Assembly: GCF_947500065.1 (NCBI RefSeq)
Contig: NZ_CANMQT010000004.1
Coordinates: 372,001-436,000, forward strand
Direction of reading: 5' to 3'
DNA from: an uncultured Aquimarina sp.
Lineage (GTDB): Bacteria > Bacteroidota > Bacteroidia > Flavobacteriales > Flavobacteriaceae
DNA: 64,000 nucleotides
Position 1 is the stretch's first letter, and each line of letters starts with the position of its first letter. The notes beneath the pieces were generated by a model. It did not search any database. It saw only the letters and a program-made list of their open reading frames with translations, and had not been told where the DNA came from. Made by a program: the position numbers and the translations under genes. Below, in pieces: positions 1 to 9,004 of this stretch.

Positions 1-50
1 AAGCTTTGAAAGGAAGAAATACATAATAAGAAAATTATAAGTCTTTTCAT
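1..50 (-). CDS. 5' end of a secreted or envelope protein, cut by window edge
   Basis: An ATG at 48-50 on the minus strand opens a frame that stays open to the window edge. The 16 visible codons read MKRLIIFLLCISSFQS, which looks like the start of a signal peptide: two basic residues followed by a hydrophobic core. It starts 78 bases after the stop of the next upstream gene in the same orientation, so it may be the last visible member of that operon. The product cannot be named. The fragment is short, so this is a cautious call. Confidence 0.4.
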   Translation of the reverse strand, partial: MKRLIIFLLCISSFQS

Positions 51-128
51 TGTTTAAAATTAAGCTTCTTAATCTTCTCTTCTTTATGAAGAAGGAATTA
101 TTTTAAATACGGTCTAGGTTTCAGAAAA

Positions 129-650
129 TCATCTAGCATCAAAATCGTAACTAAATCCAATTAGAAATGTATCATATTGTCTACCCAAGCTTTTAATATT
201 AAATTCTGCAAAGATATGAACGGGAATAGAAACTTGGTGTAATGCACGTAATTTAATCTGAGCACCATGGTTAAAATCTCCACTTCGAAATGCTATCAAA
301 GCATCATCTTCAATCTCTTCAAAAGCACTGGAATCATTTCCAATATATCCAAATCCTGCTGTAATTGTTGTAGGGTACCAGTTAAATAATATTAGATTTA
401 CTCCAAGAGCCAATTCATTGTATCCTTCTACATCCTCATCCGCTCCAATAGAAAACAATCTATTATACTCACCCATATAGGTAGTATAACAATTAGGAGC
501 ATACTCTAGTCTAGCTCCTAACCCAGTTTCATTAACAGAACCAAAGCTTTTGATCGCCACTAGACCATAATTTATAGCACTTGGTTCATATTGCGCGTTA
601 GAAGTAAAAGAAAGGCACAATAGTATTACAATAAACAGTATTCTCTTCAT
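129..650 (-). CDS. small outer-membrane beta-barrel-like protein, unknown function
   Basis: This is a 173-residue protein with a clear N-terminal signal peptide ending near SNAQ (residue 20). The rest alternates polar and hydrophobic/aromatic residues (for example the GLGARLEYAP and TAGFGYIGN segments) and ends in GFSYDFDAR, a pattern typical of small eight-to-ten-strand outer-membrane barrels. I do not recognise the family. It lies 48 bases downstream of the response-regulator gene on the same strand, so it is probably the distal part of that operon. Any link to the regulator is inference from position. Confidence 0.65.
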   Translation of the reverse strand: MKRILFIVILLCLSFTSNAQYEPSAINYGLVAIKSFGSVNETGLGARLEYAPNCYTTYMGEYNRLFSIGADEDVEGYNELALGVNLILFNWYPTTITAGFGYIGNDSSAFEEIEDDALIAFRSGDFNHGAQIKLRALHQVSIPVHIFAEFNIKSLGRQYDTFLIGFSYDFDAR

Positions 651-698
651 TTTGGGGCAAACATATATTAGAGATAAGTCGCAAGATAAGGATTCTTC

Positions 699-1862
699 TT
701 ACTTAGCTGCAAAAAGTTTAACATCCTCCTCGCTAACTTCCTTTCCTCCAAGGATAATAAGACGCTCTACTACATTACGCAATTCTCTAATATTACCTGT
801 CCAATCATACTGCTGCAATTGTTTTACAGCTTTTTCAGAAAATGTTTTTGCTGGAGATCCTTGTTCACTAGATATCTTTTTTGCAAAGTAATCTACTAAC
901 AGAGGAATATCTTCTCGTCGATCATTCAGCGCTGGTACTTTAACAAGTATAACGGCAAGTCTATGATACAAATCCTCTCTAAAGTTATTTTCTGCGATTT
1001 CTTTCTTAAGATCTTTATTGGTTGCTGCGACTACTCTAACATCTACTTTAATATCTTTATCGCTACCAACACGTTGTATTTTATTTTCTTGTAAAGCTCT
1101 AAGTACTTTAGCTTGAGCTGAAAGACTCATATCACCTATTTCATCTAGAAATATAGTCCCGCCATTGGCTGCTTCGAATTTACCCGCACGATCTTTATTA
1201 GCCGATGTAAATGCTCCTTTTACATGCCCAAAAAGTTCACTTTCAATTAATTCTCCTGGAATAGCCGCACAATTTACTTCTATCATCTGACCTTTAGATC
1301 GTTCACTTTTTTGATGTATCCAATGTGCTACTAACTCTTTTCCTGTTCCATTTGGTCCGGTAATAAGAACTCTGGCATCCGTAGCTGCTACTTTTTCGAT
1401 AATATTCTTAATATCAGAAATGGCATCTGACTCTCCAATCATCTCATAATTTTTGGAGACTTTCTTTTTGAGCATTTTATTTTCTACAACCAATTCTTTT
1501 CTATCTAAAGCATTACGAACGGTATTTAACAATCGATTAAGATCTGGTGGTTTAGATATATAATCAAAAGCTCCTAATCGCATTGTATTGACAGCAGTAT
1601 CCAAATCTCCATGACCAGAAATCATAACCATAGGAACCTCTGGTTTTATTTTTTTTGCAGCCTCCAGCACTTCTACTCCATCCATTTTGGGCATTTTGAT
1701 ATCACATAATACCAAATCAAAATCGTCATTCTTGATTTTTTCAATCCCTACCAATCCATCTTCAGCTTCAAAAACTTGGTATTTATCACTCTCCTCAGAT
1801 AATATTTTGACCAGCACTCTTCTGATTGCCGCTTCATCTTCTATAACTAGTATTTTTGCCAT
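699..1862 (-). CDS. NtrC-like response regulator: receiver plus sigma-54 AAA+ domain, no DNA-binding domain
   Basis: The 387 residues hold a receiver domain (about 1-120; acidic pair E8-D9, phosphoacceptor D54, conserved K105) and a sigma-54-interaction AAA+ domain (about 140-370; Walker A GPNGTGKE, Walker [12 protein letters not shown]). The sigma-54 loop reads GAFTSA in place of the usual GAFTGA. The protein ends 15 residues after the ELRNVVERL segment, so the C-terminal Fis-type helix-turn-helix of NtrC is absent. It may act from solution on RpoN holoenzyme or pair with another DNA-binding partner; that is inference. The start ATG overlaps the stop of the upstream membrane-protein gene by one base. 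No histidine kinase is adjacent. Confidence 0.92.
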   Translation of the reverse strand: MAKILVIEDEAAIRRVLVKILSEESDKYQVFEAEDGLVGIEKIKNDDFDLVLCDIKMPKMDGVEVLEAAKKIKPEVPMVMISGHGDLDTAVNTMRLGAFDYISKPPDLNRLLNTVRNALDRKELVVENKMLKKKVSKNYEMIGESDAISDIKNIIEKVAATDARVLITGPNGTGKELVAHWIHQKSERSKGQMIEVNCAAIPGELIESELFGHVKGAFTSANKDRAGKFEAANGGTIFLDEIGDMSLSAQAKVLRALQENKIQRVGSDKDIKVDVRVVAATNKDLKKEIAENNFREDLYHRLAVILVKVPALNDRREDIPLLVDYFAKKISSEQGSPAKTFSEKAVKQLQQYDWTGNIRELRNVVERLIILGGKEVSEEDVKLFAAK

Positions 1863-2764
1863 TATAATTTTAATTTAATTCCGCCTCGCAGATAGAACGT
1901 ATTTCTATCATTGAGAATTAAAACATTTTCTTGATTCTTATCTCTTAAACGGATTTCATTGCTTAACGTATATCCTCCATATGCAAAAAACAATAAGTGT
2001 TCCGTAAAATAATATTCGTACCCTAATGCACTATTTATAACTAACATAGATGCATTTTCTGCTGTTTTGGTTTCTCCATTCTCATCTATAAACACTCTGT
2101 TATTCTGTATATTACCATAAAACCGATCCAAACCTACAAATGCCTGCAAAGTATTTGTTTCATTAAAAAAATATTTAATACTAGTCTTTGGTGTACCTAA
2201 TGCATAGGACCAACTTGGATGAAATCGCTTTGAATAATTAATAATAGGTAAAGGAAAATTAATACTTGCTGGGGATGCATATCGTAATCCTAAAATTAAT
2301 CTTGCTGATTTTGGGGATGTTTTTTCTCCATAACTTTTTACAAAAAATACGGACCCTGCATATCTAAAATCATCACTTTCTATCCCAGCACCTTCAAGGT
2401 TAGATGAAAGCCTTGTACCTAGTTTTGCTCCGAATCTCCAGTTGTTCTTCATCTTATAGGTATACCCTACTTCAAATCCAATTGTATGAAATTCCTCTAA
2501 ACCATTTTTGTCAGGGATAATTACATCATCATTTAATTGTAAACTATTTAATCTATATTCAAAGGACATCACCAGATACGCTCCTTTTTCATTCATTTTT
2601 ATAGGGTAATTTCCTGAAAACCTAAAGCGACTATATACATTATCACTTTTTGATTGCGGAATATACGCGTATTCTATCCTTGCCAAATTTGTATCCTGTG
2701 ATTTCACCCCATTTGTTAAACAGGATATCAAAATACAAATCAATAGTAGGTTCTTATTATTCAT
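1862..2764 (-). CDS. outer-membrane beta-barrel protein, possibly DUF6268-like
   Basis: The protein has 300 residues. A signal peptide (about 1-22, ending VKSQ) is followed by repeated amphipathic beta strands such as FHTIGFEVGYTYKMKNNWRF and a C-terminal strand YLRGGIKLKL, as in a closed outer-membrane barrel. The pattern resembles the DUF6268 outer-membrane proteins of Bacteroidota, but this is from memory. It sits between the MscS gene (28-base gap) and the response regulator (one-base overlap), so the three are very likely co-transcribed. Its cargo or role is unknown. Confidence 0.7.
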   Translation of the reverse strand: MNNKNLLLICILISCLTNGVKSQDTNLARIEYAYIPQSKSDNVYSRFRFSGNYPIKMNEKGAYLVMSFEYRLNSLQLNDDVIIPDKNGLEEFHTIGFEVGYTYKMKNNWRFGAKLGTRLSSNLEGAGIESDDFRYAGSVFFVKSYGEKTSPKSARLILGLRYASPASINFPLPIINYSKRFHPSWSYALGTPKTSIKYFFNETNTLQAFVGLDRFYGNIQNNRVFIDENGETKTAENASMLVINSALGYEYYFTEHLLFFAYGGYTLSNEIRLRDKNQENVLILNDRNTFYLRGGIKLKL

Positions 2765-2792
2765 TTCTAAAATCTAGGGGCGTCTTTATATA

Positions 2793-3689
2793 CTACTCTT
2801 TTGGGTTTAATATAGTGATTTCTCGCTGAGGGAATGGAATGTTAATATTATTTTCTCTAAACAAACGATCAATTTCAAATCTTATTTCACTTTTAGGTAT
2901 CGATGCCTGAAAGCTGTCGTTCATTGTGAAAACAAGTTTAAAATTTAACGAACTATCCCCAAAATTTGTAAATAACACTAATGGTTCTGGAGTTTTAAGG
3001 ATCTTATCATTATCCATTGCTATTTTAATAAGCAAATCTTTTACCAAATTCACATCACTACCGTAAGCCACTCCAATCTCAATAGACTCTCTGGTAATGG
3101 ATCCATTTTGAGTCCAATTATACAATGTAGACGTCAGGTATTTATGATTAGGAATAATTAACACTTTATTATCTATTGTTACGGCACGAGTAGTTCTTAA
3201 TTTAATTTCTTCTACCCTACCTACCTTACCATCTAATTCTATAATATCACCTACATGTACTGTCTGGTCCACAAAAATGAAAATCCCTGAAATAATATCT
3301 TGAATTAAAGTTTGCAAAGCAAGTCCAACACCTACTAATAAGGCCGCAGATGCTGCAAAAATAGCCGTAATATTAAAACCAATACTATCTAAAGTAACCA
3401 GAACTATGATAATATAGACAAAGTATTTAGCAAAAGAAAATACCGATACAAACTTTACTTTATCCTCCTGGGGAAGTTTTCGGGTAAGCACTTTTCTTAT
3501 AAATTTCAGAAATAAGGATGTAACAAAAAGAACGAATATCACAAACAAAAGTAGTCCCACAGTAAGCACGATAGGATCCTTCTCTGACCCTGTATGAAAA
3601 ATTTCAAAATCCAAGAACTTTTTGATGTTTCCCCAAACATCTTCTTGGATCACTTCCTTAACCTGTTCTGTAATCTCCTCCTGGGTCAT
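2793..3689 (-). CDS. mechanosensitive ion channel, MscS family
   Basis: This 298-residue protein has three to four hydrophobic segments in its first 130 residues. The third contains the glycine/alanine-rich pore helix of MscS (AASAALLVGVGLALQTLIQD). The soluble beta domain (IFVDQTVHVGDIIELDGKVG, then IIPNHKYLTSTLYNW) and the C-terminal alpha/beta domain follow. The family opens under membrane tension to release solutes on osmotic downshock. The gene begins one base before the upstream ABC permease ends its frame, which indicates translational coupling within the operon. It is unrelated in detail to the second MscS gene at 40023-40841. Confidence 0.93.
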   Translation of the reverse strand: MTQEEITEQVKEVIQEDVWGNIKKFLDFEIFHTGSEKDPIVLTVGLLLFVIFVLFVTSLFLKFIRKVLTRKLPQEDKVKFVSVFSFAKYFVYIIIVLVTLDSIGFNITAIFAASAALLVGVGLALQTLIQDIISGIFIFVDQTVHVGDIIELDGKVGRVEEIKLRTTRAVTIDNKVLIIPNHKYLTSTLYNWTQNGSITRESIEIGVAYGSDVNLVKDLLIKIAMDNDKILKTPEPLVLFTNFGDSSLNFKLVFTMNDSFQASIPKSEIRFEIDRLFRENNINIPFPQREITILNPKE

Positions 3690-3690
3690 A

Positions 3691-4992
3691 TTAATACTTT
3701 AACCATTTAAACAACTCTTTGTAGCTTGGTTTTTTACCATACATCAAGATACCAATTCTATAGATTTTGCCAGCAAACCATATCATAAAAATAATACTTC
3801 CTATAAGTAATATGATCGATATCAAAATCTCCCACCAAGGAACTCCAAAAGGTATTCGCATCAACATTACAATAGGCGATGTTAAAGGAATCATAGAAAA
3901 TACAGTAGAGACTGTGCCGTGTGGATTTTCAATTACAGCAAAAAAGCCAACATAAATTCCTAGCATTAATGGTAATATTATTGGTAACATAAATTGTTGA
4001 GAATCTGTTTCGCTATCTACCGCAGCTCCAATGGCAGCATATATAGAACTGTATAGAAAATAACCGCCAATGAAGTATACAAAGAAAGATATCACTAATG
4101 TTAAAAGAGGCAGATTTAATACGTCCTGCATCAAAAGTTGAAGTTCTTGCTGGTTATTTCCTTGTAATGCTATAGACGGATCAACTCCTCCTGGTTGTGG
4201 ATCAATCCCGAATAAAGATGTAGCTACCAAAAGAAGAACACCTCCCAATAGTACCCAGATAAGAAACTGAAGGATTCCGGCAAAAGAAGTACCAAGAATC
4301 TTACCCATCATTAATTGCATTGGTTTTACTGAAGAAATGATAATCTCTATAATACGGTTAGTTTTTTCTTCTATTACCGATCGCATTACCATATTTCCAT
4401 AAATAATAATGAACATCATCAATAGATATCCCGCAAAACCACCAAATGCCATTTTAATGTAATTAGACATCTTAGAAGTTTTCTCTCCAAAAAAGTTTTC
4501 TATACGAATATTTATTCTCGCTTTAGAGTTTTCTATTATATTTAAATCAAGGCCTTCAGCCTTATAATTTTGTTTTGTTATTTTATTTGCTATAATCCCC
4601 TCAATAGTATTCAATATTGAAAAATTCGGTGATTCTTCTGCATAAAACTGTATGGATTCTGAAAGTTCCTTATTAGAAGATTTCTTCGGGATATATAATA
4701 ATCCATATAGCTTTTTAGAAATCACCGAATCCTTTGCTGTTTCCAGATCAAAATTGCTGTAATTAATATATTCTACCTCATCCGTGTTTTTAAGATCTGT
4801 GATGAACAATTCTGTTTCATCAACAAAGGCTATTTTTTTAATCTCATCATTATTGATCGTTGCTAACCAAGAAATCAATGCGACCATTCCCACTACAATC
4901 AGTGGACTTAGAAACGTCATCACTATAAAAGTTCTATTACGAACCCGAGCAATAAATTCTCTTTTGATAATTAATTGTAAATTACTACTCAT
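3691..4992 (-). CDS. ABC transporter permease, NatB/ABC-2 type
   Basis: The 433 residues start with a basic stretch and one transmembrane helix (about 22-45). A roughly 130-residue extracytoplasmic domain follows, then five to six helices from about residue 180 to 420. The order of one helix, a large loop and a membrane bundle, and the EEKTNRIIEIIISSVKP motif after the second helix, are characteristic of NatB-like ABC-2 permeases that export Na+, peptides or drugs. It overlaps the ATPase gene by 8 bases. The substrate cannot be told from sequence. Confidence 0.9.
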   Translation of the reverse strand: MSSNLQLIIKREFIARVRNRTFIVMTFLSPLIVVGMVALISWLATINNDEIKKIAFVDETELFITDLKNTDEVEYINYSNFDLETAKDSVISKKLYGLLYIPKKSSNKELSESIQFYAEESPNFSILNTIEGIIANKITKQNYKAEGLDLNIIENSKARINIRIENFFGEKTSKMSNYIKMAFGGFAGYLLMMFIIIYGNMVMRSVIEEKTNRIIEIIISSVKPMQLMMGKILGTSFAGILQFLIWVLLGGVLLLVATSLFGIDPQPGGVDPSIALQGNNQQELQLLMQDVLNLPLLTLVISFFVYFIGGYFLYSSIYAAIGAAVDSETDSQQFMLPIILPLMLGIYVGFFAVIENPHGTVSTVFSMIPLTSPIVMLMRIPFGVPWWEILISIILLIGSIIFMIWFAGKIYRIGILMYGKKPSYKELFKWLKY

Positions 4993-5914
4993 TTTCTGTA
5001 ATGGTTTTAATGAATATTTCGTTTACCGTTGGTATTACTTCATTAAATCGAACAACCTGCGCTTTTTCGGATAAATATCGTAACAGATCATTTGGAGAAG
5101 CATCTTTATTCAATGATATTTTCAGTTTAAGTTGATCCTCTATGGTTTTAAAATTCGCAGGTTCTGTTATAAACTTGTTCCGTAAGATTTCATTCAATTG
5201 ATTATTGTCTTCTGACAACAGTCCTACTTCAAATGTATTTGATTTATATTCCTTTTTGATATCAGAAACTTTTCCTTCTAATATTTTATTAGATTTATTA
5301 ATCAAAGCCATATGGTCACATAGCTCTTCAACACTTTCCATCCGATGTGTAGAAAAAATAACTGTTGCTCCTTCATCGCGTAATTGAAGAATTTCATCTT
5401 TAATTACATTGGCATTTATGGGGTCAAATCCACTAAAAGGTTCATCAAATATTAATAACTTTGGCCTATGAAGTACAGTTACAATGAATTGTACCTTCTG
5501 CGCCATTCCTTTAGAAAGTTCTTGAATTTTCTTATCCCACCAATGGGAAATATCAAATTTATCAAACCAGTATTTCAACCGCTCCTTAGCATCTTTTTTA
5601 CTTAAACCCTTTAACTGAGCTAGATACAAAGCCTGTTCGCCAACTTTCATGGATTTATATAATCCTCTTTCTTCAGGCAAATAACCGATATCCTTTATAT
5701 GATACGGTTGTAAAGGTTCCCCATCCAAAAGAACACTTCCGGTATCTGGCAGGGTTATTTGGTTGATAATTCTAATCAAGGTGGTTTTACCAGCACCGTT
5801 TGGTCCTAATAATCCAAAAATACTTCCTTTAGGTACTTTAATAGAAACGTCATTCAGAGCAATAAAATCCCCAAACCGTTTAGTTGCTTGCTGTACCTCT
5901 AAAAGATTGGTCAT
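4985..5914 (-). CDS. ABC transporter ATP-binding protein, NatA-like
   Basis: This 309-residue ATPase has Walker A (GLLGPNGAGKTT, about 33-44), a signature motif in the variant form LSKGM, Walker B (LLIFDEPFSGFDP) and the switch histidine (STHRM). About 80 further residues at the C terminus match the DUF4162 tail found on NatA-type ATPases. It is the first gene of the minus-strand run and overlaps the permease, so the two form one exporter. I saw no good TAnnTTTG promoter directly upstream. Confidence 0.94.
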   Translation of the reverse strand: MTNLLEVQQATKRFGDFIALNDVSIKVPKGSIFGLLGPNGAGKTTLIRIINQITLPDTGSVLLDGEPLQPYHIKDIGYLPEERGLYKSMKVGEQALYLAQLKGLSKKDAKERLKYWFDKFDISHWWDKKIQELSKGMAQKVQFIVTVLHRPKLLIFDEPFSGFDPINANVIKDEILQLRDEGATVIFSTHRMESVEELCDHMALINKSNKILEGKVSDIKKEYKSNTFEVGLLSEDNNQLNEILRNKFITEPANFKTIEDQLKLKISLNKDASPNDLLRYLSEKAQVVRFNEVIPTVNEIFIKTITENE

Positions 5915-6426
5915 ACAGAAAAATGTGATTTATTCTAAAATTCAAAAAAACTATGCTAAGTAAGTCAAAATATCAATGAAATGAAATAAATAGCAATATT
6001 AAACCCCGATTATACTTTAGAAAATCTATTAATGCTCTCAATTGCTTCAAATACTAACGTTTCACTTTGTTTTTAATTTCACCTTAGGGTGCTATCTCAA
6101 AAGTAAGAAAACAGCAATCTTTATTATACTTGAAAACTTCTTCACGAAGTGCTAATATATAATCTAGGTTAAACAGATCATAGTTCATGGTTAGCAAAAT
6201 TAATAAATTAAATGGCTTTGAAATTAAATCCGAATTTATCAACAAAACCCAAGTCTATAAAAAACAAAACCCACCCTAAATACAAGTATTAAGGATGGGA
6301 AAAAAATTGCTATGAAAAAGAAAAATTATCACTAAATGCGCTAGTGATGTTTCAAATATACGAATTTTTATTAAACAAAAATTAGCATATATGAATGATT
6401 CCTCTTATCAAGTATCATTACTGTTT
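5915..6426. other. intergenic stretch, no confident gene
   Basis: This AT-rich gap separates dnaJ (downstream end) from the ABC operon promoter region. It contains the dnaJ terminator near 6258-6299 and a 7-bp inverted repeat (6328-6334 with 6342-6348). A 34-codon minus-strand frame (6084-6188) starts MNYDLFNLDYILALREE and ends FEIAP; it could be a small protein or a remnant. Nothing supports it beyond an open frame. Confidence 0.4.
6258..6299 (-). terminator. intrinsic terminator after dnaJ
   Basis: Read on the minus strand, a 14-bp imperfect stem (6286-6299 with 6270-6283) has one mismatch and one G-U wobble. It is followed by a T-rich run (complement of 6258-6269). The T tract exists only on the minus side, which fits termination of the grpE-dnaJ message. 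Confidence 0.7.
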
Positions 6427-7548
6427 TTATGAAAACATATCTTTTACTTTTTCAAAAAATGATTTGTCTTTACTATCAGGGCTAGGTTTAAAATGATCAT
6501 CCTGAGCCATTCTTTCGAAAAAATCTCGTTGTTCTTTATTTAGTGTTTTTGGTGTCCATACATTTACGTGTACCAAAAGATCTCCTTTACCGTATCCATT
6601 GATACTAGGGATTCCCTTTCCTCTTAATCGCAGTATTTTACCACTCTGCACTCCTTCTTCGATTTTAATACGCACCTTACCAGATACTGTATCAATCTCT
6701 CTGGATGCTCCCAAGGCCGCTTCCGAAAAACTAATATATAAGTCATAATGCAGGTTATCTCCTTCTCGTTGCAGTTCTGCGTGATCCTGCTCTTCTATTG
6801 CTACTAGAAGGTCACCAGGAACACCATTACCAGGTGCTTCATTTCCTTTTCCAGAAACTTTAAGCTGCATACCATCTTCTACTCCTGCTGGTATTTTTAT
6901 AGTTACTGTTTCCTCAGAAACTTTTAAACCTTGTCCATCGGCATCTGCAGGTCTATGATCAATTGCTTGTCCTGCACCTCCACAAGTAGAGCATGTGGTA
7001 GATGTTTGCATCCTACCTAAAATAGTATTGGTGATTCTAGTCATCTGACCACTACCATTACAAGTCGAACATGTTTTATAAGTAGTTCCCTGAGCCTGGA
7101 TCTTACGTTTTACTTTGATTTTTTTCTCTACGCCATTAGCAATTTCTTCTAATGTAAGTTTGACACGTATACGCAGATTACTTCCTTTTACACGACGTTG
7201 TCTTCCGCCACCGCCACTGAAACCGCCACCGAAACCACCACCGCCGAAGATATCTCCAAACTGACTAAATATGTCATCCATATTCATTCCGCCGCCGCCG
7301 AAACCGCCACCGAAACCACCACCACCTTCAAAAGCTTGATGTCCAAATTGATCGTATCGTGATTTTTTATCAGGATCACTTAATACTTCGTATGCTTCTG
7401 CAGCTTTCTTAAACTTCTCCTCTGCTGACGCATCTCCTGGGTTTTTATCCGGATGATATTCTATCGCTTTTTTACGATATGCTTTTTTAATTTCAGCTTC
7501 TGTGGCATTTTTACTAAGGCCTAAAATATCATAAAAATCTTCTTTCAT
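6427..7548 (-). CDS. dnaJ: chaperone protein DnaJ (Hsp40) with a two-motif zinc region
   Basis: DnaJ delivers clients to DnaK and stimulates its ATPase. The 373 residues show a J domain (1-70, HPD at 32-34), a Gly/Phe-rich linker (about 73-116), a reduced cysteine region, and the two C-terminal substrate-binding barrels (about 120-350). Only two CxxCxGxG motifs are present (C160/C163 and C186/C189), where canonical type I DnaJ has four. So one zinc centre at most can form. From memory this reduced form is common in Flavobacteriia. It follows grpE by 8 bases in one operon; dnaK is not in the window. Confidence 0.96.
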   Translation of the reverse strand: MKEDFYDILGLSKNATEAEIKKAYRKKAIEYHPDKNPGDASAEEKFKKAAEAYEVLSDPDKKSRYDQFGHQAFEGGGGFGGGFGGGGMNMDDIFSQFGDIFGGGGFGGGFSGGGGRQRRVKGSNLRIRVKLTLEEIANGVEKKIKVKRKIQAQGTTYKTCSTCNGSGQMTRITNTILGRMQTSTTCSTCGGAGQAIDHRPADADGQGLKVSEETVTIKIPAGVEDGMQLKVSGKGNEAPGNGVPGDLLVAIEEQDHAELQREGDNLHYDLYISFSEAALGASREIDTVSGKVRIKIEEGVQSGKILRLRGKGIPSINGYGKGDLLVHVNVWTPKTLNKEQRDFFERMAQDDHFKPSPDSKDKSFFEKVKDMFS

Positions 7549-7556
7549 CGCTTATC

Positions 7557-8099
7557 TTATTGTCCGGTTACTACCTTAGGAAAACGAATTACCTTATCTC
7601 CTAATTTATATCCTTTTTCTATAACGTCTACAATCTTACCTTTTAACTCATCACTAGGTGCTGGTATTTGAGTTATCGCTTCGTGATCATCTGCATTAAA
7701 AGCATCTCCTGCAGCTACTTCTACTTCGGACAATCCTTTACCCTTAAGAGCTTCTTTTAATTTGTTATGAATTAACTCAATACCTGTCAACACATCCTTA
7801 TCAGCAGATTTTTCAATCTCTTTCATAGCACGATCAAAATCATCTAATACCGGTAACATAGATTGCATAACATCCTGACCAGCTGTCTTAAATAATTCTA
7901 TTCGTTCTTTAGAAGTTCGCTTTTTGTAATTCTCAAATTCCGCAAAAAGTCTTAAAAACTTGTCTTTTTCTTTTTCCAAATCTTCTTTTAACTGTGCCTC
8001 AACATCTATTTCTTCTACTTCAGTTTCCTCTACTGTTGTATCAAGTACTTCTTCTACTTGATCTTTTACATCTTCCGTATTTTTATTTTTCTTACTCAT
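7557..8099 (-). CDS. grpE: nucleotide exchange factor GrpE
   Basis: This 180-residue protein has a charged, probably disordered N terminus (about 1-40), a long helix (LRLFAEFENYKKRTSKERIE and beyond) and the C-terminal beta domain with the family signature (HEAITQIPAP ... IVDVIEKGYKLGDKVIR). GrpE releases ADP from DnaK. It lies directly before dnaJ, the usual order in flavobacteria. A TAnnTTTG element lies 39 bases upstream. I found no CIRCE-type inverted repeat, so HrcA control is not indicated. Confidence 0.96.
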   Translation of the reverse strand: MSKKNKNTEDVKDQVEEVLDTTVEETEVEEIDVEAQLKEDLEKEKDKFLRLFAEFENYKKRTSKERIELFKTAGQDVMQSMLPVLDDFDRAMKEIEKSADKDVLTGIELIHNKLKEALKGKGLSEVEVAAGDAFNADDHEAITQIPAPSDELKGKIVDVIEKGYKLGDKVIRFPKVVTGQ

Positions 8100-8137
8100 G
8101 TAACTAGTACCTTTTATAAGTTTCTTTTTTGAAGATG

Positions 8138-8145
8138 CAAAAGTA
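8138..8145 (-). promoter_or_regulatory. -7 element of the grpE-dnaJ promoter
   Basis: The minus strand reads TACTTTTG, matching the Bacteroidota TAnnTTTG consensus, 39 bases before the grpE start. No clear TTG was found at the usual -33 distance, so the site rests on the -7 match and its position. Confidence 0.45.
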
Positions 8146-8223
8146 CTGCCATTTTTGAATAAATGTCATAATGTCACAGGAATATTTTAGTATATATTTA
8201 AGAGTATTCATTTTCTAAAAAAA

Positions 8224-8231
8224 TAATTTTG
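8224..8231 (+). promoter_or_regulatory. -7 element before the YceI gene
   Basis: TAATTTTG matches TAnnTTTG and lies 29 bases before the YceI start codon. There is no TTG at the expected upstream spacing. Confidence 0.45.
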
Positions 8232-8260
8232 GCTTTTTAAAATTATAAACTGGAATTATT

Positions 8261-8932
8261 ATGAAAACCAAATTGATAAACTTATTTGCTATTACTGCAA
8301 TTATAGTAGCGACTACTTCTTGCAAAGGCGAGAAAAAAAATGAAACCGAAGCTACTGCTGCAGAAGAGGTAGTAGAAGCACCTGCAGAAGCAATAACCTA
8401 TATAGTGGATAATGCATCTAGCACTATTGACTGGATTGGTAAAAAGCCTACAGAAAATCATACAGGAACTATTAACATTGCAAAAGGTAAAGTAAAAACA
8501 CAGGATGGAAAAATCCAAAGTGGATCTTTTGTGATCGATATGGCTTCAATTAATGTAACCGATTTAGAAGGTGATCAAAAAGCAGGATTAGAAGGACATC
8601 TTAAAGGAGAAGGAGAAGGTAAAGAAGATCATTTCTTTAATGTAGCTAAATTTCCAAATGCTTCTTTTGAAGTAACAGGAGTTTCAGAAAAAGAAGGTAA
8701 AACGATTATTGAAGGAAATCTTACTATCAAAGGAATTAAGAAAAATATTTCTTTTCCAGCGTCGTCTTCTGTAGAAGGAGATACGATGACTTTAAATAGC
8801 GAGGTATTCACAATTAACCGTACAGATTGGGGTGTGAATTATGGATCTAAATCTGTTTTCGAAAACTTAGGAGATAAATTCATCATGGATGATATCGAAT
8901 TAAAGGTTAGCTTAAAAGCTAAGAAAGCTTAA
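8261..8932 (+). CDS. YceI-family lipoprotein
   Basis: This 223-residue protein has a type II signal peptide with lipobox TTSC (cysteine near 21) and a Glu/Ala-rich linker. From about residue 45 a complete YceI lipocalin-like barrel follows (ITYIVDNASSTIDWIGKKP, later GNLTIKGIKKNISFPA). YceI proteins bind long isoprenoid or amide-type lipids inside the barrel, and many are stress-induced periplasmic proteins. Here it should be anchored in the envelope. It is a single-gene unit with its own promoter element and a strong terminator. The ligand is unknown. Confidence 0.93.
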   Translation: MKTKLINLFAITAIIVATTSCKGEKKNETEATAAEEVVEAPAEAITYIVDNASSTIDWIGKKPTENHTGTINIAKGKVKTQDGKIQSGSFVIDMASINVTDLEGDQKAGLEGHLKGEGEGKEDHFFNVAKFPNASFEVTGVSEKEGKTIIEGNLTIKGIKKNISFPASSSVEGDTMTLNSEVFTINRTDWGVNYGSKSVFENLGDKFIMDDIELKVSLKAKKA

Positions 8933-8953
8933 TTCAAAAAACCTATTTTATAA

Positions 8954-8987
8954 AAAAGGGTCAACATTTTAAAATGTTGACCCTTTT
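8954..8987. terminator. bidirectional intrinsic terminator
   Basis: A perfect 17-bp inverted repeat (8954-8970 and 8971-8987) has A runs on one side and T runs on the other. It sits between the convergent YceI and TIGR01777 genes and can stop transcription from both sides. Confidence 0.9.
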
Positions 8988-9004
8988 ATGTTTTGTTATT
9001 TATT

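Noticed and set aside
652-891. Plus-strand open frame of 79 codons
   Set aside because: It lies antisense to the C-terminal part of the response regulator, and its residue pattern (Ser/Arg rich) is that of a shadow frame.
8100-8260. CIRCE/HrcA operator before grpE-dnaJ
   Set aside because: No TTAGCACTC-N9-GAGTGCTAA-like repeat is present; only a -7 promoter element is visible.
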